From assembly GCF_016735595.1 (NCBI RefSeq), contig NZ_JAERRB010000018.1:62001-126000 (forward strand): 64,000 nt of DNA. The letters are read 5' to 3'. Positions within the stretch are counted from its first letter, which is position 1. Every line of letters begins with the position of its first letter. Shown piece by piece: positions 9,678-19,689 of the stretch. The DNA is from Chryseolinea lacunae (lineage in GTDB: Bacteria > Bacteroidota > Bacteroidia > Cytophagales > Cyclobacteriaceae). Both the position numbers and the translations under genes were made by a program. The notes beneath the pieces are model-generated. The model saw only the letters and a program-made list of their open reading frames with translations, was not told the origin of the DNA and searched no databases.

Positions 9678-11183
9678 TTGAAAGTCCTTCGCATTTCCTT
9701 CTTCCTCATCTTGTCAACACTGTCGCTGTGTGTCACGCTTGTTCACGGCCAGGGCACATCGCCTGTAATCGCCGGCGACTTTGCCGATCCGTCCATCATC
9801 AAAGCAGGTGGGGCATACTATGCCGTGGGAACATCGTCGGAGTGGGCGCCCCATTTTCCAATCTATCGCAGCACCGATCTGAAAGCCTGGACACAGACGG
9901 GCTACGTGTTCGATAAACTTCCCGGGTGGACTTCCGGATCGTTCTGGGCTCCTGAGTATTTTTTTCACAACAATACATACTACCTCTACTACACGGCCCG
10001 CCGCAAATCCGACAACGTGTCGTGCATTGGTGTGGCCACATCAAAATATCCCGACAAGGATTTTAAAGACCAGGGCATCGTGGTTGCGTATGGCAAAGAA
10101 GCCATTGATGGTTTTGTGTTTAAGGAAAACAGCGAGCTCTTCATCACCTTCAAAGCCTATGGACTCGACAACCACCCCATCGAGTTGCTGGGCAGCAAGC
10201 TTAGCGCCGACGGTTTGAAAATGGAGGGTGAAGTATTTTCCTTATTGAAAGACGACGAGCGGATCGGTATGGAAGGACAAAGCCTGCTTAAAAGGGACGG
10301 CGTTTATTATTTGTTCTATTCTGCGGGCAATTGCTGCGGAGCAGAGTGCAGCTACAACGTGAACGTTGCCAAAGCCAACAACATTAAAGGTCCATACGAA
10401 AAGCGTGGCGGCACACCGTTGCTACAGGAAGACGACTTCTGGAAATGCTCCGGGCATGGCACCTTCGTTAACGCTGCTGACGACACGTTTTATTATCTCT
10501 ACCATGCCTACAACAAACGCAGCAATGTGTTCACAGGTCGGCAGGGCATGCTGGCCAGCCTGACATGGAATTCCAACAACGCATGGCCATCGCTGACGCC
10601 CATAGCCCAACCCGAAAAAACACCTGACGCATTCTACGATTCTTTCAACGGCACCACGCTGGCTGTCGGCTGGCAGCGCGACTTCAGAAATGCCAGCGTC
10701 AAGGCAAAGCAACAACAGGGCAAGCTATTTTTATCAGGCGAAGTCAAGGCGACAAATCCTTCGGGTGTTGCACTCGCTGTGCGACCTGCTTCCGATGTGT
10801 TCGAGATGGAAACAACCGTGGTCAACAGCAACGCTGCCTTGAAGGGACTTGTGTTTTATGGCGATGCAAATGCTGCGATAGGCGTGGGCGTTGTTAACGA
10901 CAAAGTGGAATTGTGGATGGTAAGAGAAAATAAGCGTGTTGTTCTTGGCACGGCCACGATACGTGCAAACCTGCCGGTAAAGATTAAGTTTGCCACCTAT
11001 GCCGACCGCACATGCAAGGCATTCTATAAACAACAAACTGGTGACTGGACCGAAATTTCGGCAAGCGCATTAACCACCATAAGTTATCTGCCACCCTGGG
11101 ACCGAAGTCCACGTGCAGGACTCCACTTCAGTGGGCCTGTGTCGCTGGATGCACAGTTCGATGAATTTGTGATACGCTATTAG
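9678..11183 (+). CDS. Secreted glycoside hydrolase family 43 enzyme
   Basis: A 501-residue exported enzyme. The signal peptide ends near VTLVHGQ. A five-bladed GH43 propeller covers about residues 28-320: the general base lies in AGDFADPSIIKAGG, a middle acidic residue in EAIDGFVFKENSE, and the proton donor in GMEGQSLLKRDGVYYLFYSAG. A beta-sandwich follows (about 330-501), beginning DAFYDSFNGTTLAVGWQRDF, of the kind found in two-domain arabinosidases/xylosidases. It probably removes arabinose or xylose side chains from plant polysaccharide; the exact specificity cannot be read. The only suitable start is a TTG at 9678, which places translation at the signal peptide. It has no SusC/D partner nearby. 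Confidence 0.9.
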   Translation: MKVLRISFFLILSTLSLCVTLVHGQGTSPVIAGDFADPSIIKAGGAYYAVGTSSEWAPHFPIYRSTDLKAWTQTGYVFDKLPGWTSGSFWAPEYFFHNNTYYLYYTARRKSDNVSCIGVATSKYPDKDFKDQGIVVAYGKEAIDGFVFKENSELFITFKAYGLDNHPIELLGSKLSADGLKMEGEVFSLLKDDERIGMEGQSLLKRDGVYYLFYSAGNCCGAECSYNVNVAKANNIKGPYEKRGGTPLLQEDDFWKCSGHGTFVNAADDTFYYLYHAYNKRSNVFTGRQGMLASLTWNSNNAWPSLTPIAQPEKTPDAFYDSFNGTTLAVGWQRDFRNASVKAKQQQGKLFLSGEVKATNPSGVALAVRPASDVFEMETTVVNSNAALKGLVFYGDANAAIGVGVVNDKVELWMVRENKRVVLGTATIRANLPVKIKFATYADRTCKAFYKQQTGDWTEISASALTTISYLPPWDRSPRAGLHFSGPVSLDAQFDEFVIRY

Positions 11184-11188
11184 ATGAT

Positions 11189-11500
11189 TTATTCAGCGAG
11201 GAACTGAATGCCCTTCGCGCGATTGGTTTCGTGTTGGAGAACGCGAAAGTTGTCGAAGGAAATCGTGCGGTCATCCAGGAAATCATTCACAACATTGTTC
11301 CAGTCTTCGAGGTGGAACCGGAACAAAAGGGTGTCGCCTTTATCAGCCATTCTGGGCAACGGCTGGAGCGCACATGCACTCAATGCAGGGAAGGTGGAAA
11401 ACCCTTTTTTCTCAAGCTGATCTTTCCGGATCGTGATCTCAACAACATGCTCGTGATGGGCATGCAACGTTGCTTTTGAATCTGATGGACGCGCTTTCAT
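11189..11500 (-). CDS. Small hypothetical protein
   Basis: A 103-residue frame from ATG 11500 (the open frame starts earlier, at a TTG at 11596). No family was recognised. It has a His/Glu-rich start (HAHHEHVVEITIRKDQLEKKGF) and an acidic middle (FRFHLEDWNNVVNDFLDD). The gene is convergent with the GH43 gene, 5 bp apart. The protein-like composition and the good fit into the space support it, but two shorter frames on the opposite strand overlap it, so it could be spurious. Confidence 0.45.
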   Translation of the reverse strand: MKARPSDSKATLHAHHEHVVEITIRKDQLEKKGFSTFPALSACALQPLPRMADKGDTLLFRFHLEDWNNVVNDFLDDRTISFDNFRVLQHETNRAKGIQFLAE

Positions 11501-11866
11501 ACAATTCAGTTTAGTATCGAATGACTGTATCACATTGTTAACACTGAAGATAGCGCTTAGGTTTGTTACAAGTGCGATGGTAGGTTTAGCACGCAAACAA
11601 GGGCCCGATCAGTTTGGTCCGTGATCGGTAAATCAATCGTAGAATCAAGACTGTCATGGGATAAAATACAAATGTGGTTTGCAAATAACCATTGATATTT
11701 TCTCTTGGGTCGCTCAAAAATACCCTTATGTGTCCCCGAATAAAATTTTCATTTTAATGAAAAAATTCCTGCGTTGTGTCGATTTATGGGACTTTTAGGA
11801 TGTGCACGCCCTGATCGCAATGCCTGACGCCCTTGTGTAAGAATTCGTTTTTTCGAATAAGGTTAT

Positions 11867-13300
11867 CTAGGCTTGTGTGCCGCTCAGCAAATCCATCTCA
11901 CACCTTCCTTTTCCATCGGGTGTCGTGTAGAACGGACGCTTCTCGATCACGTAGTGCGTATCCTCGGGAATGCCGAGTGCGTGGTAAACAGTCTGGTGAA
12001 TTTCATCGATGCGGATGGGTTTCTCGATCGACTTGCAGGGGCGCTCATCGGCAGTCTTGCCATAGGCATACCCTTTCTTGATGCCGCCGCCAAACATCAG
12101 GATCGAGCAGCCGTCGGTGAAGTGGCGATGCATGCCGTAGTGTTTGATGTCGTTGATCACATCCGGTTGATTTACCTGTTCCTGCACTTTGGCATCGGGT
12201 CGGCCTTCCACCATCATGTCGCGGCTGAATTCGCTGGCCACGATAATCAACGTGCGGTCCAGGTGTCCGGATTGCTGGAGGTCTTTGATCAATTGTGCGA
12301 TCGGTTTGTCGATCTGTTTCTTCATGGCAGAGGCGCGTGTGAAACCATTCTCGTGTGTGTCCCATCCCATGAAGGGCTCATACTCCGTGGTCACGCTGAT
12401 GAAGCGCGCGCCCTGTTGCGTCAACCGTTTGGCCAGCAAGCATCCCAGGCCAAAGCGGCCGGTGTTGTAGGTGTCGTAGCTGGCTTTCGGTTCACTGTTG
12501 AGATCAAAGGCTTTGGCTTCGGGCGAGTTCAGCAAGCGATAGGCCTGTTCCATGGAACGCCGAAGCGATTCTTTCTGATAGTCGCTTCCGAATTCGCCAA
12601 CCGGCCCCTTGCTGATAAGTTCGTTGTAGAGCTGGTTGCGTCTTTCAAAACGTTTGTAGTCCATGCCCACCGGCGGCTTCACACTGTCGAGCCCGGTGCT
12701 GGGATCGGGAATGAAGAACGGTGCAAATTCATTTCCCAGAAAACCGGCGGAGTGAAACGCCTTCAACTCTTCGCCTTCGCCCACGGAGAAGCGCTGCCCG
12801 ATGTCGATGAACGCGGGGATAACGGGATTTTTTGGTCCTAACAATTGCGCCATCCACGATCCAATGTGTGGCGCCGCTACAGTCTGCGGGGGTTGATAAC
12901 ACGTGTGCCAGTGATATTGATGTCGCGTGTGCAGAATGTGCCCCAGGTCTGCCGCCACATAGGAGCGCACGATCGTTCCCAGGTTCATGACACTGCCAAT
13001 GCTTTCGAGGCCTTCCGAAAAACTGATCCCATCCAACGCTGTGGGTACTGATTTGAACGTGCTCAGCACACTGTTGGCCGACATGCCTTTCTCAAATGGT
13101 GTATAGCGTTTGGGGTCGAATGTCTCGGTGTGGGCCATGCCGCCAGCCATCCACAACAGGATCACCGTATCGGCCGTGCTGGTGAGGGCAGGCTTGCCGC
13201 ACGAGTTCAGCATCGACAACGGTGCCCCTGCTGCCAATGCGCCCAACGTCGCGGCCGATGCGCTCTTCAAAAATTCCCTGCGATTCCAAGTATGTGCCAT
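11867..13300 (-). CDS. DUF1501 domain protein, Tat-exported
   Basis: A 477-residue protein of the DUF1501 family (alkaline-phosphatase/sulfatase-like fold). The N terminus carries a twin-arginine signal, RREFLKSASAATLGALAAG, so it should be exported folded. Visible family blocks are DTVILLWMAGGMAHTETFDPK, GHILHTRHQYHWHTCYQPPQ and MGWDTHENGFTRASAMKKQI, followed by LIIVASEFSRD, which together hold the conserved His/Asp residues. It starts 33 bp after the DUF1549/DUF1553 gene and surely shares its transcript. This pairing is well known in Planctomycetes and is also found in Bacteroidota. The biochemical role is not established; involvement with sulfated or complex polysaccharides is often proposed. 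Confidence 0.9.
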   Translation of the reverse strand: MAHTWNRREFLKSASAATLGALAAGAPLSMLNSCGKPALTSTADTVILLWMAGGMAHTETFDPKRYTPFEKGMSANSVLSTFKSVPTALDGISFSEGLESIGSVMNLGTIVRSYVAADLGHILHTRHQYHWHTCYQPPQTVAAPHIGSWMAQLLGPKNPVIPAFIDIGQRFSVGEGEELKAFHSAGFLGNEFAPFFIPDPSTGLDSVKPPVGMDYKRFERRNQLYNELISKGPVGEFGSDYQKESLRRSMEQAYRLLNSPEAKAFDLNSEPKASYDTYNTGRFGLGCLLAKRLTQQGARFISVTTEYEPFMGWDTHENGFTRASAMKKQIDKPIAQLIKDLQQSGHLDRTLIIVASEFSRDMMVEGRPDAKVQEQVNQPDVINDIKHYGMHRHFTDGCSILMFGGGIKKGYAYGKTADERPCKSIEKPIRIDEIHQTVYHALGIPEDTHYVIEKRPFYTTPDGKGRCEMDLLSGTQA

Positions 13301-13333
13301 AGTGATGCGACGACGTTTTTTGTTTTTTTATGA

Positions 13334-15748
13334 TTATTGGATCAATTGAAATTCCGGCAGCAGCAACACAGACCATAAAAGATCTTCTACGCCGTTTGCC
13401 TCGGGCTTGGGTCCGAGAATAGCCACCGCGGCTTTCCGTTCTGCTTCGGCAGGATTTCTTCCCAGCGCCTTTCTATACACCTCGTGCACCAACTGGTCGC
13501 TCGTGGCATACTTCACCTGCCACTGCCTGGCGCCCCTGGCCAGCACCGTGTTGAACATGGCACCGTTGGTAAGCTCCATCGCCTGCAAAAGATTGGCTTG
13601 CGATGATCGTTTTGTTGTCACGTTTTCGCGGTTTGGTCGCCCCAGCGCAGTCAACAGATTGTCGTTCTTCACCAGGGAAGATCGCGCAAACGACGATGCC
13701 GGAACTGCGGGAACATATTGTCGTGTGCTGTCCGGATAGAGCGGGTAAACAACCGTGCTGACGGCATCGGCAAATTGCTCGGCCGACAACCGCCTGAGCA
13801 ACGGGCCTCCGAAGGCAAAGCTTTCGCTGTTGATTTTATTTTCATCGTCCAGCGCCACAGACGGCAACTGGTAAGTGCGCGAGGTGACGATGGTATAGAT
13901 CAGTGTTTTGATGTCGTGATTGTTTTCAACAAAGTCTGACGCCAGCCAATCGAGCAAGTCCTGGCTCCAGGGTTTGTTATCCATCAGGTCAACCGGTTCA
14001 ATGATGCCGCGGCCCATCAGTTGTGCCCACATGCGGTTCACCAGCGTTCTGTAGAGACGGCCGTTCTTTGGTGAGGTGAGGAAAACCGAAAGCTGTTTCA
14101 GTTTTTCTTCCACACTCACGGTGCTGTCGATGGTGCCCAGTTCTTCGAAAAGAATTTTTGTGCCGGCCATTTTTCCGGTTGGTTTGTCGCAGCGGTTGAT
14201 CTCGAGGGTTGTGTCGGAAAAGATGCTGGCAAAGGCGTATGCATCTTTCAGTTTCCAGTCGCTCACAAAACTGTCGTGGCACGAAGCGCATTTAAGATTT
14301 AAACCCAGGAGCACTTGCGACACATTTTGTGCGGCCTGCATCTCCACCCGCTGGCTGGCGTTGATGGTGCCCCGCCATTGGATGCCGCGGATAAACCCTT
14401 CCGATCGCTTTCCCGGGCTGATCAACTCCCGCACAAAAGCATCATACGGTTTGTTGTCGCGCAGCGATTCGTATAGCCAATCCGTAATACCAAAGCGTCC
14501 GCCGGTGATGTATCCGGTGCCGGTGTAGTCGTTTCGGAGGGCGTCGTTCCAGAAGGTCAGCCAGTGTTGTGCATAGGCGTCGTTCATGCCCAGCAACTCT
14601 TTCACCAGTTGGTTTCGCTTGTCCGGATTTTTGTTTGCGACAAACGCGTCGATGGTTTCGGGCGGCGGCAAGAGTCCGACAATGTCGAGGTATACCCTGC
14701 GGATATACAGCTTGTCGTCAATCAAGGTTGGCCATTCAATCTTGTTTTTATCAAAATAGGCGCCTACAAAACGGTCCACGGCGTTGTTGTCTCCGGGTCG
14801 GGCGGGTGGCAGCGCGGGTGTTCGTGGTGCGAGGGCGGCCATCGGAAAGAGCTTGATCTCGCCGGCGTTGTCGGGCCAGTGCGCACCTTTGCTGATCCAC
14901 AGTTTAATGATGGCGATCTCATCCTTGCTCAACGATTTTCCTTTGGAAGGCATAACATCTTCGTCGCTTCTGGGCAGCGATATTCTGCGAACAAGCTCGC
15001 TGTTGTCGGGATCTTTCAAATCGATGACGGGCCCTGATTCACCGCCCTTCATCACAAACTCTTTTTTGTCAAGGCGCAGTTCGCCCTTAATCTTGTCGGC
15101 GCTGTGGCATTTGTAGCAATTGTGGGCGAAGATGGTGCGCACTTCCAATGAGAGAAGGTCGAGCTCTTTTTCGGTGAAGGTGTGGTCGCCTCCGGCTTTT
15201 ATGAGCGCCATGCTCGCCGGACTTTCCGTTTCCGGCCCGGACTCATCATCAGCCTGAGGCAACACTTCGGTGAGGAAATCTGCGCCATGCGTGAGCGAAG
15301 CACCCAGGTGCCCGGCCACGGTCACACCAATCACCGTGAGGAGCAAACCGGCGCGATACAATTTCAGGAAATTGATTTTTTGATGTTTGAAAATTTTTGT
15401 GTGAAACCACAGGGTGACCACGGAGAGAGCTGCCGTAGCAACACCAAACCACAAGTGAGCATTCAGAACATCGCCGCTGTAGTCGTCGTTGGCGATCAGC
15501 AGCAGACCAAACATCACCGCCAGCACGGCACTTGCGGCGCCTACCGCCAGAACCACCTGAATGCCCGGCCGCAACACGTCATTTTTTTTTCGAAATGCAA
15601 TGGCCTCTAGCACGAGTGCCACAACGAGCAATGCCACGGGGAAATGTACCATGAGCGGATGAAGTCTGCCCAGAAACTGCCACATCCAAAAACCAAAGAC
15701 ACCACTCAGCATATGGCAGTGATTGCCAGTGAAAAACAATACTTCCAT
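13334..15748 (-). CDS. Membrane-anchored PSCyt1/DUF1549/DUF1553 cytochrome-like protein
   Basis: An 804-residue protein. A DUF2231-like membrane domain comes first (about residues 20-155, starting FLGRLHPLMVHFPVALLVVA, four predicted helices). Next is a planctomycete-type cytochrome c domain with haem motif CYKCH at 211-215. DUF1549 and DUF1553 fill the rest, with a second CxxCH (CASCH) near residue 490. Start ATG 15748 or an ATG 36 bp further in. First gene of a two-gene operon with the DUF1501 protein. The fusion to a four-helix membrane domain suggests electron transfer at the inner membrane, with the catalytic parts in the periplasm (inference). The haem motifs are seen directly. Confidence 0.9.
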   Translation of the reverse strand: MEVLFFTGNHCHMLSGVFGFWMWQFLGRLHPLMVHFPVALLVVALVLEAIAFRKKNDVLRPGIQVVLAVGAASAVLAVMFGLLLIANDDYSGDVLNAHLWFGVATAALSVVTLWFHTKIFKHQKINFLKLYRAGLLLTVIGVTVAGHLGASLTHGADFLTEVLPQADDESGPETESPASMALIKAGGDHTFTEKELDLLSLEVRTIFAHNCYKCHSADKIKGELRLDKKEFVMKGGESGPVIDLKDPDNSELVRRISLPRSDEDVMPSKGKSLSKDEIAIIKLWISKGAHWPDNAGEIKLFPMAALAPRTPALPPARPGDNNAVDRFVGAYFDKNKIEWPTLIDDKLYIRRVYLDIVGLLPPPETIDAFVANKNPDKRNQLVKELLGMNDAYAQHWLTFWNDALRNDYTGTGYITGGRFGITDWLYESLRDNKPYDAFVRELISPGKRSEGFIRGIQWRGTINASQRVEMQAAQNVSQVLLGLNLKCASCHDSFVSDWKLKDAYAFASIFSDTTLEINRCDKPTGKMAGTKILFEELGTIDSTVSVEEKLKQLSVFLTSPKNGRLYRTLVNRMWAQLMGRGIIEPVDLMDNKPWSQDLLDWLASDFVENNHDIKTLIYTIVTSRTYQLPSVALDDENKINSESFAFGGPLLRRLSAEQFADAVSTVVYPLYPDSTRQYVPAVPASSFARSSLVKNDNLLTALGRPNRENVTTKRSSQANLLQAMELTNGAMFNTVLARGARQWQVKYATSDQLVHEVYRKALGRNPAEAERKAAVAILGPKPEANGVEDLLWSVLLLPEFQLIQ

Positions 15749-16019
15749 TTTAATCTCTACAGTTTAACCATCCGACCTGCCCCTGTCTGCACATTGCGAC
15801 GACCGTGTCGGCAGCATTCAGAGGTTTAATTTCGATCAAATTCATCATTAGAACCATCCTGCCCTATGCTGACCTTCGCTGCCTAAAACAATCCATAATC
15901 CGCAAAAGCCGCCGGGTTTGCGATAGTTTTAACGCGCTGGTTGGTCCTTAAAAGGGATGCTATTATATTTCGTCAATATTATAAACGCATGTGTTGTGCG
16001 AGGTGGAGGATAGTCTTTA

Positions 16020-16625
16020 ATGAGCAAGAGGATATTAATTTACATAGTAGTTGGCTGGTGTGTTCTGACAGTTATTGAATTTTATTTTATTCCATGTTTT
16101 ATAGTCGCCCTGTTGTGGCTATTGTTGTCAATTGGCTTTCTTGGAATCGCCATCATTCAAATTGTGAAATCAGTTAAGGAACGGAACTCGCTTACCAAAC
16201 TGAGAATCATGAAAGTACTGGTCTTTTCAATTTTGTTCTTTTTGACATTTAAACACGCACCTGTAAATAGACTTATTGAAAGAGCTGACTGGTTTATTCT
16301 ATATGACAGACGCATGGCCGTCGTTGATAAAGTAAAGAGAAAGGAATTGCGTCCACACAGAGGTTCAAAAAATGGGATCTGTGAATTGCCTTATGAATTC
16401 CCCGTTGTTTCAAATGGAGGAAACGACATATCGGTTTGGGAAAGTGACGAGGAAAGAATGACGATTTCATTCTGGATCTTCAGAAATTATTTTGAAGCGC
16501 CATCAACCCGTCTTATGTATACAACGGATGAAAAAAGAATAGAAGAGTTTGAAAAAAGGATTTCTCGTGACGCTGACAACAACTGGAAAATTGAGGAGAA
16601 TTGGTACCGGACACTTGGAGATTAG
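16020..16625 (+). CDS. Hypothetical membrane protein
   Basis: A 201-residue protein with three hydrophobic segments in the first half (about 5-22, 24-48 and 67-82) and a soluble, charged C-terminal half (RRMAVVDKVKRKELRPHRG, then DEERMTISFWIF). No family was recognised. It is transcribed divergently from the DUF1549 operon across a 271-bp spacer that must hold both promoters. Its codon use is visibly more AT-rich than that of its neighbours, which hints at recent acquisition. Nothing downstream suggests a partner. Confidence 0.75.
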   Translation: MSKRILIYIVVGWCVLTVIEFYFIPCFIVALLWLLLSIGFLGIAIIQIVKSVKERNSLTKLRIMKVLVFSILFFLTFKHAPVNRLIERADWFILYDRRMAVVDKVKRKELRPHRGSKNGICELPYEFPVVSNGGNDISVWESDEERMTISFWIFRNYFEAPSTRLMYTTDEKRIEEFEKRISRDADNNWKIEENWYRTLGD

Positions 16626-17056
16626 GTTGGCGAGTTACAACAATCAGAAAAGACCTCATCATTCCGGATGAAAACCCAAACCCCTGTTTTCATTGAGCAG
16701 CATTATTAATGTTGACACGCTCAGTTTGATTTCTCCCCAGAGCAGCAACGAATACCCGCCATATCCTTTGCGATTCACTTCCCGATTTACTACATTCAAT
16801 TGCCCGTCAATCATCGACCTTAATCAATCGTCTGCTTTTGAAAATGATGTGAGAGAAGACGCCCGAGAGCAGCGCTTGGTTTATCGATGTATCCATTAAT
16901 AGCGAGAAAAAACAATACCACCGTAAACTGAGTCGTGGGTGATTTGTGTTGACATTATCGTGCATGACCCATTCCGAAAACGGTGGCATCGCTTTACGGC
17001 TTTCCATAGCTACTTGCCACAAGCACGTATATAAAAACCCTCAAACCCTCTCTCTC
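16626..17056 (+). other. 431-bp intergenic stretch, no supported gene
   Basis: Between the membrane-protein gene and the permease. A 68-residue frame (16693-16899) is present but lacks protein-like character. A sequence TTGACA at 16950-16955 is followed by no convincing -10. The permease promoter should lie here. Confidence 0.5.
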
Positions 17057-19531
17057 ATGCTTAAGAATTTTTTATTGATCACCGTTCGCGCGTTCAGGCG
17101 AAATGTGATCTTCTCGCTAATCAACGTTGTTGGTTTAGCCATCGGCATCGCCACATCGTCGCTCATCTATCTGTATGTTTTCGATGAGCTCACCTACGAC
17201 ACCGTTCACCCGCGCCACAACGCACTCTACTCCCTCGGCGGATCCGTTACCGACAAGAATGGAAACCGGGATTCGTTTGGTGCTGTGCCCGGCGGATATC
17301 CTCGCGAGCTCAAGGCAAAATTCGGGAACGTTAAAAGTTACACACGCCTGCTCATCACCGGCTTTCCTCACTCGATCCACGACAAACAAACCGACAAGAT
17401 CATCCTCAACCAGGACGGCGACCTCTATTGGGTAGAGCAATCGCTTGGCGACATCCTCTATGTGAAAATGACCAGCGGCACCGATGTTTCCAAGGCATTG
17501 GAACACATCAACAGCATGATCATCTCACAGTCGGCCGCTAAGACGTTGTTTGGCGACCAGTCGCCTATCGACAAGTTGCTCACCATCAAACATCCTTTCT
17601 CCACGTTTGGCAAAGAGGTGGAGTATCAGGTCACGGGTGTGTTCGAAGACTATCCGGCCAACACATTTTTCAGACCCAAATATTTGTTGAACATGAACGG
17701 GCTGAAAACAACCTACGAGAGCAGCGGCACCAACTTTGCCGAGTCCATGGACGGAAACACACTGGCCGGAAATTTTTTCTTCACCTTCCTCTACATGCCC
17801 GACGGCGCACCCATCGACGCCATGAACGAGGAACTGAAGCGGTTGTCGCTCATCACGCAGGAGTCGGATTCTGCTTTTCGCGCGGAGGGAAATAAAATCG
17901 GGTCGGTGATCCGTCCCTTCGACGACATGCATTTCGATTCGCAGATAAACTGGGCGGTGTTTGAAGCGCCGGGCAATCTGCAAACTGTGTACACGCTGTC
18001 GGTGATTGGTGTGCTGATCCTGGTGATTGCTTCCATCAACTACATGAACCTGGCCACCGCCCGCGCCGGCACCCGCGGCAAGGAAGTGGGCCTGCGCAAA
18101 ACACTGGGCAGCCGGCGCCGCGACATTGCCTTTCAGTTTATTCTTGAATCGGCGCTCAACACAGCCCTGTCGTTGGTGCTGGCCCTGATCCTGATCGTGC
18201 TCGCGCTGCCCTACTTCAACCAGATTGCCGATAAACACTTCGACGTGCTCAGTCTTTTCAACATTCGTTTTGTGTTGGGACTACTGGGCATTGTGCTGGT
18301 GGTGACCGTGCTCGGCGGTAGCTATCCGGCATTTTACCTTTCGGGATTCAGACCAACGGAAGTGCTCAAGGGCAAGGTTGTGGGCAAGGGATCGGAGTTG
18401 CTGCGAAGGGCGTTGGTCACTTTTCAGTTTGCTGCTGCGGTCATTCTTTCGGTGTCGTCCATCATCATTCTGGGTCAGATGGATTTTATACAACAGTCGA
18501 AGTTGAATGAAAACGGGCAGCACATTCTTTCGGTGCGCTTTGGAACCGTGGCACCAAACGAAAAATATCCGTCGCTAAAAAACGAACTCTTGCGGGACAA
18601 AGACCTGGCCTACGTTACCATGAGCAACCACTTGCCGCGCCACGACTACTTTGGTGGCATGGACAACACGTTCCGCTTTTCGGAAATAGATGACAAAGAA
18701 TATGTGTGGGCCAGGATGAGCACCGACTTCGATTTTTGCAAGGCCTTCAACCTGCAGTTGGTGGCGGGCCGCGATTTTGACAACAACATTCCATCCGATT
18801 CAAACACGGTGCTGCTCAACGAAAAGGCCGTGAAAATACTCAACAGAACAAACGAAAACATTTTAGGCATGCAGGTCGACAACGTGTTTTTGAAAACCCG
18901 TAGCACGGTGATAGGTGTTGTAAAAGATTTCCCGTTTCAGTCGGCCTACCATGCCATCAATCCCCTGGTGATATCGCCACGCTTGCGCATGCAGGATCGG
19001 ATTTTATATGTGCGCCTCCCGGAGAAGGGCGTGGCCGAGAAAATTCGCGCCATCGAAGCAACCTGGAAAAAAGTGCTGCCCGGCGTTGGCTTCGACTATT
19101 GGTTCATAGACGATGAGTTTCGAAAATTATACAAAAAGGAAAATCAGGTGTCGGGCCTGGCAAAATGGTTTTCGCTGCTTTCCCTTTGCATCACCATTTT
19201 GGGGTTATATGGTTTTTCGTCGTTTATGGCCGAACAGAAGACGCGGGAGATCGGCATACGCAAATCATTGGGAGCATCGTCGGCGCAGATTGTGGTGTTG
19301 CTGATCACCACGTTCCTGAAGATGTTTGTGATCGCCGTGCTGATCGCCTTGCCAGTGACCTGGTATTTCAGCCAACAGTGGCTTAACACCTTCACGTTCC
19401 GCATCGGCCTCACCGCCATGCCTTTCGTTGTCGGTGCCGGCTTGGTGTTTTTGTTGATGCTCTTCACGGTGAGTTATGAGCTCTTCAAAGCGTCGAAAGC
19501 AAACCCGATAAAGGCGTTGAAGCATGAATGA
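17057..19531 (+). CDS. MacB/FtsX-type ABC transporter permease
   Basis: An inner-membrane protein of 824 residues with the duplicated plan of the large Bacteroidota permeases: TM helix 1, MacB-type periplasmic domain, three-helix FtsX bundle (TYMNLATARAG-like loop, GKEVGLRKTLGS), then a second periplasmic domain and a second FtsX bundle (REIGIRKSLGASSAQIV) ending KANPIKALKHE. The open frame extends upstream to 16946, but the ATG at 17057 starts exactly at MLKNFLLITVRAF, the usual family start. No ATPase gene is adjacent; these permeases are often orphan and share a distant ATPase. Likely roles are export or mechanotransmission of a peptide or lipid; the substrate is unknown. Confidence 0.92.
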   Translation: MLKNFLLITVRAFRRNVIFSLINVVGLAIGIATSSLIYLYVFDELTYDTVHPRHNALYSLGGSVTDKNGNRDSFGAVPGGYPRELKAKFGNVKSYTRLLITGFPHSIHDKQTDKIILNQDGDLYWVEQSLGDILYVKMTSGTDVSKALEHINSMIISQSAAKTLFGDQSPIDKLLTIKHPFSTFGKEVEYQVTGVFEDYPANTFFRPKYLLNMNGLKTTYESSGTNFAESMDGNTLAGNFFFTFLYMPDGAPIDAMNEELKRLSLITQESDSAFRAEGNKIGSVIRPFDDMHFDSQINWAVFEAPGNLQTVYTLSVIGVLILVIASINYMNLATARAGTRGKEVGLRKTLGSRRRDIAFQFILESALNTALSLVLALILIVLALPYFNQIADKHFDVLSLFNIRFVLGLLGIVLVVTVLGGSYPAFYLSGFRPTEVLKGKVVGKGSELLRRALVTFQFAAAVILSVSSIIILGQMDFIQQSKLNENGQHILSVRFGTVAPNEKYPSLKNELLRDKDLAYVTMSNHLPRHDYFGGMDNTFRFSEIDDKEYVWARMSTDFDFCKAFNLQLVAGRDFDNNIPSDSNTVLLNEKAVKILNRTNENILGMQVDNVFLKTRSTVIGVVKDFPFQSAYHAINPLVISPRLRMQDRILYVRLPEKGVAEKIRAIEATWKKVLPGVGFDYWFIDDEFRKLYKKENQVSGLAKWFSLLSLCITILGLYGFSSFMAEQKTREIGIRKSLGASSAQIVVLLITTFLKMFVIAVLIALPVTWYFSQQWLNTFTFRIGLTAMPFVVGAGLVFLLMLFTVSYELFKASKANPIKALKHE

Positions 19532-19689
19532 GAGAGGGACAATCCCTTCCTGCGCTGTTGGGGACTAAAAATTATTTTGTATTTTAGTTTCATCGATGTC
19601 CGGTAGCTGTGGGGCAGAAAACGGATCAGGTTGCACCTGACCAAATTGTATGTAACTGGATAAAACGGATTGACCCTAATCCCCCACAT

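Noticed and set aside
11873-12841. 322-codon plus-strand frame opposite the DUF1501 gene
   Set aside because: Antisense shadow of a recognised family gene; low-complexity composition and no motif.
16693-16899. 68-codon frame before the permease
   Set aside because: No protein-like composition, no start context and no similarity; kept as intergenic.
17525-18238. 237-codon minus-strand frame inside the first permease gene
   Set aside because: Shadow of the permease; rich in His/Gln/Gly/Arg and with no membrane or domain pattern.
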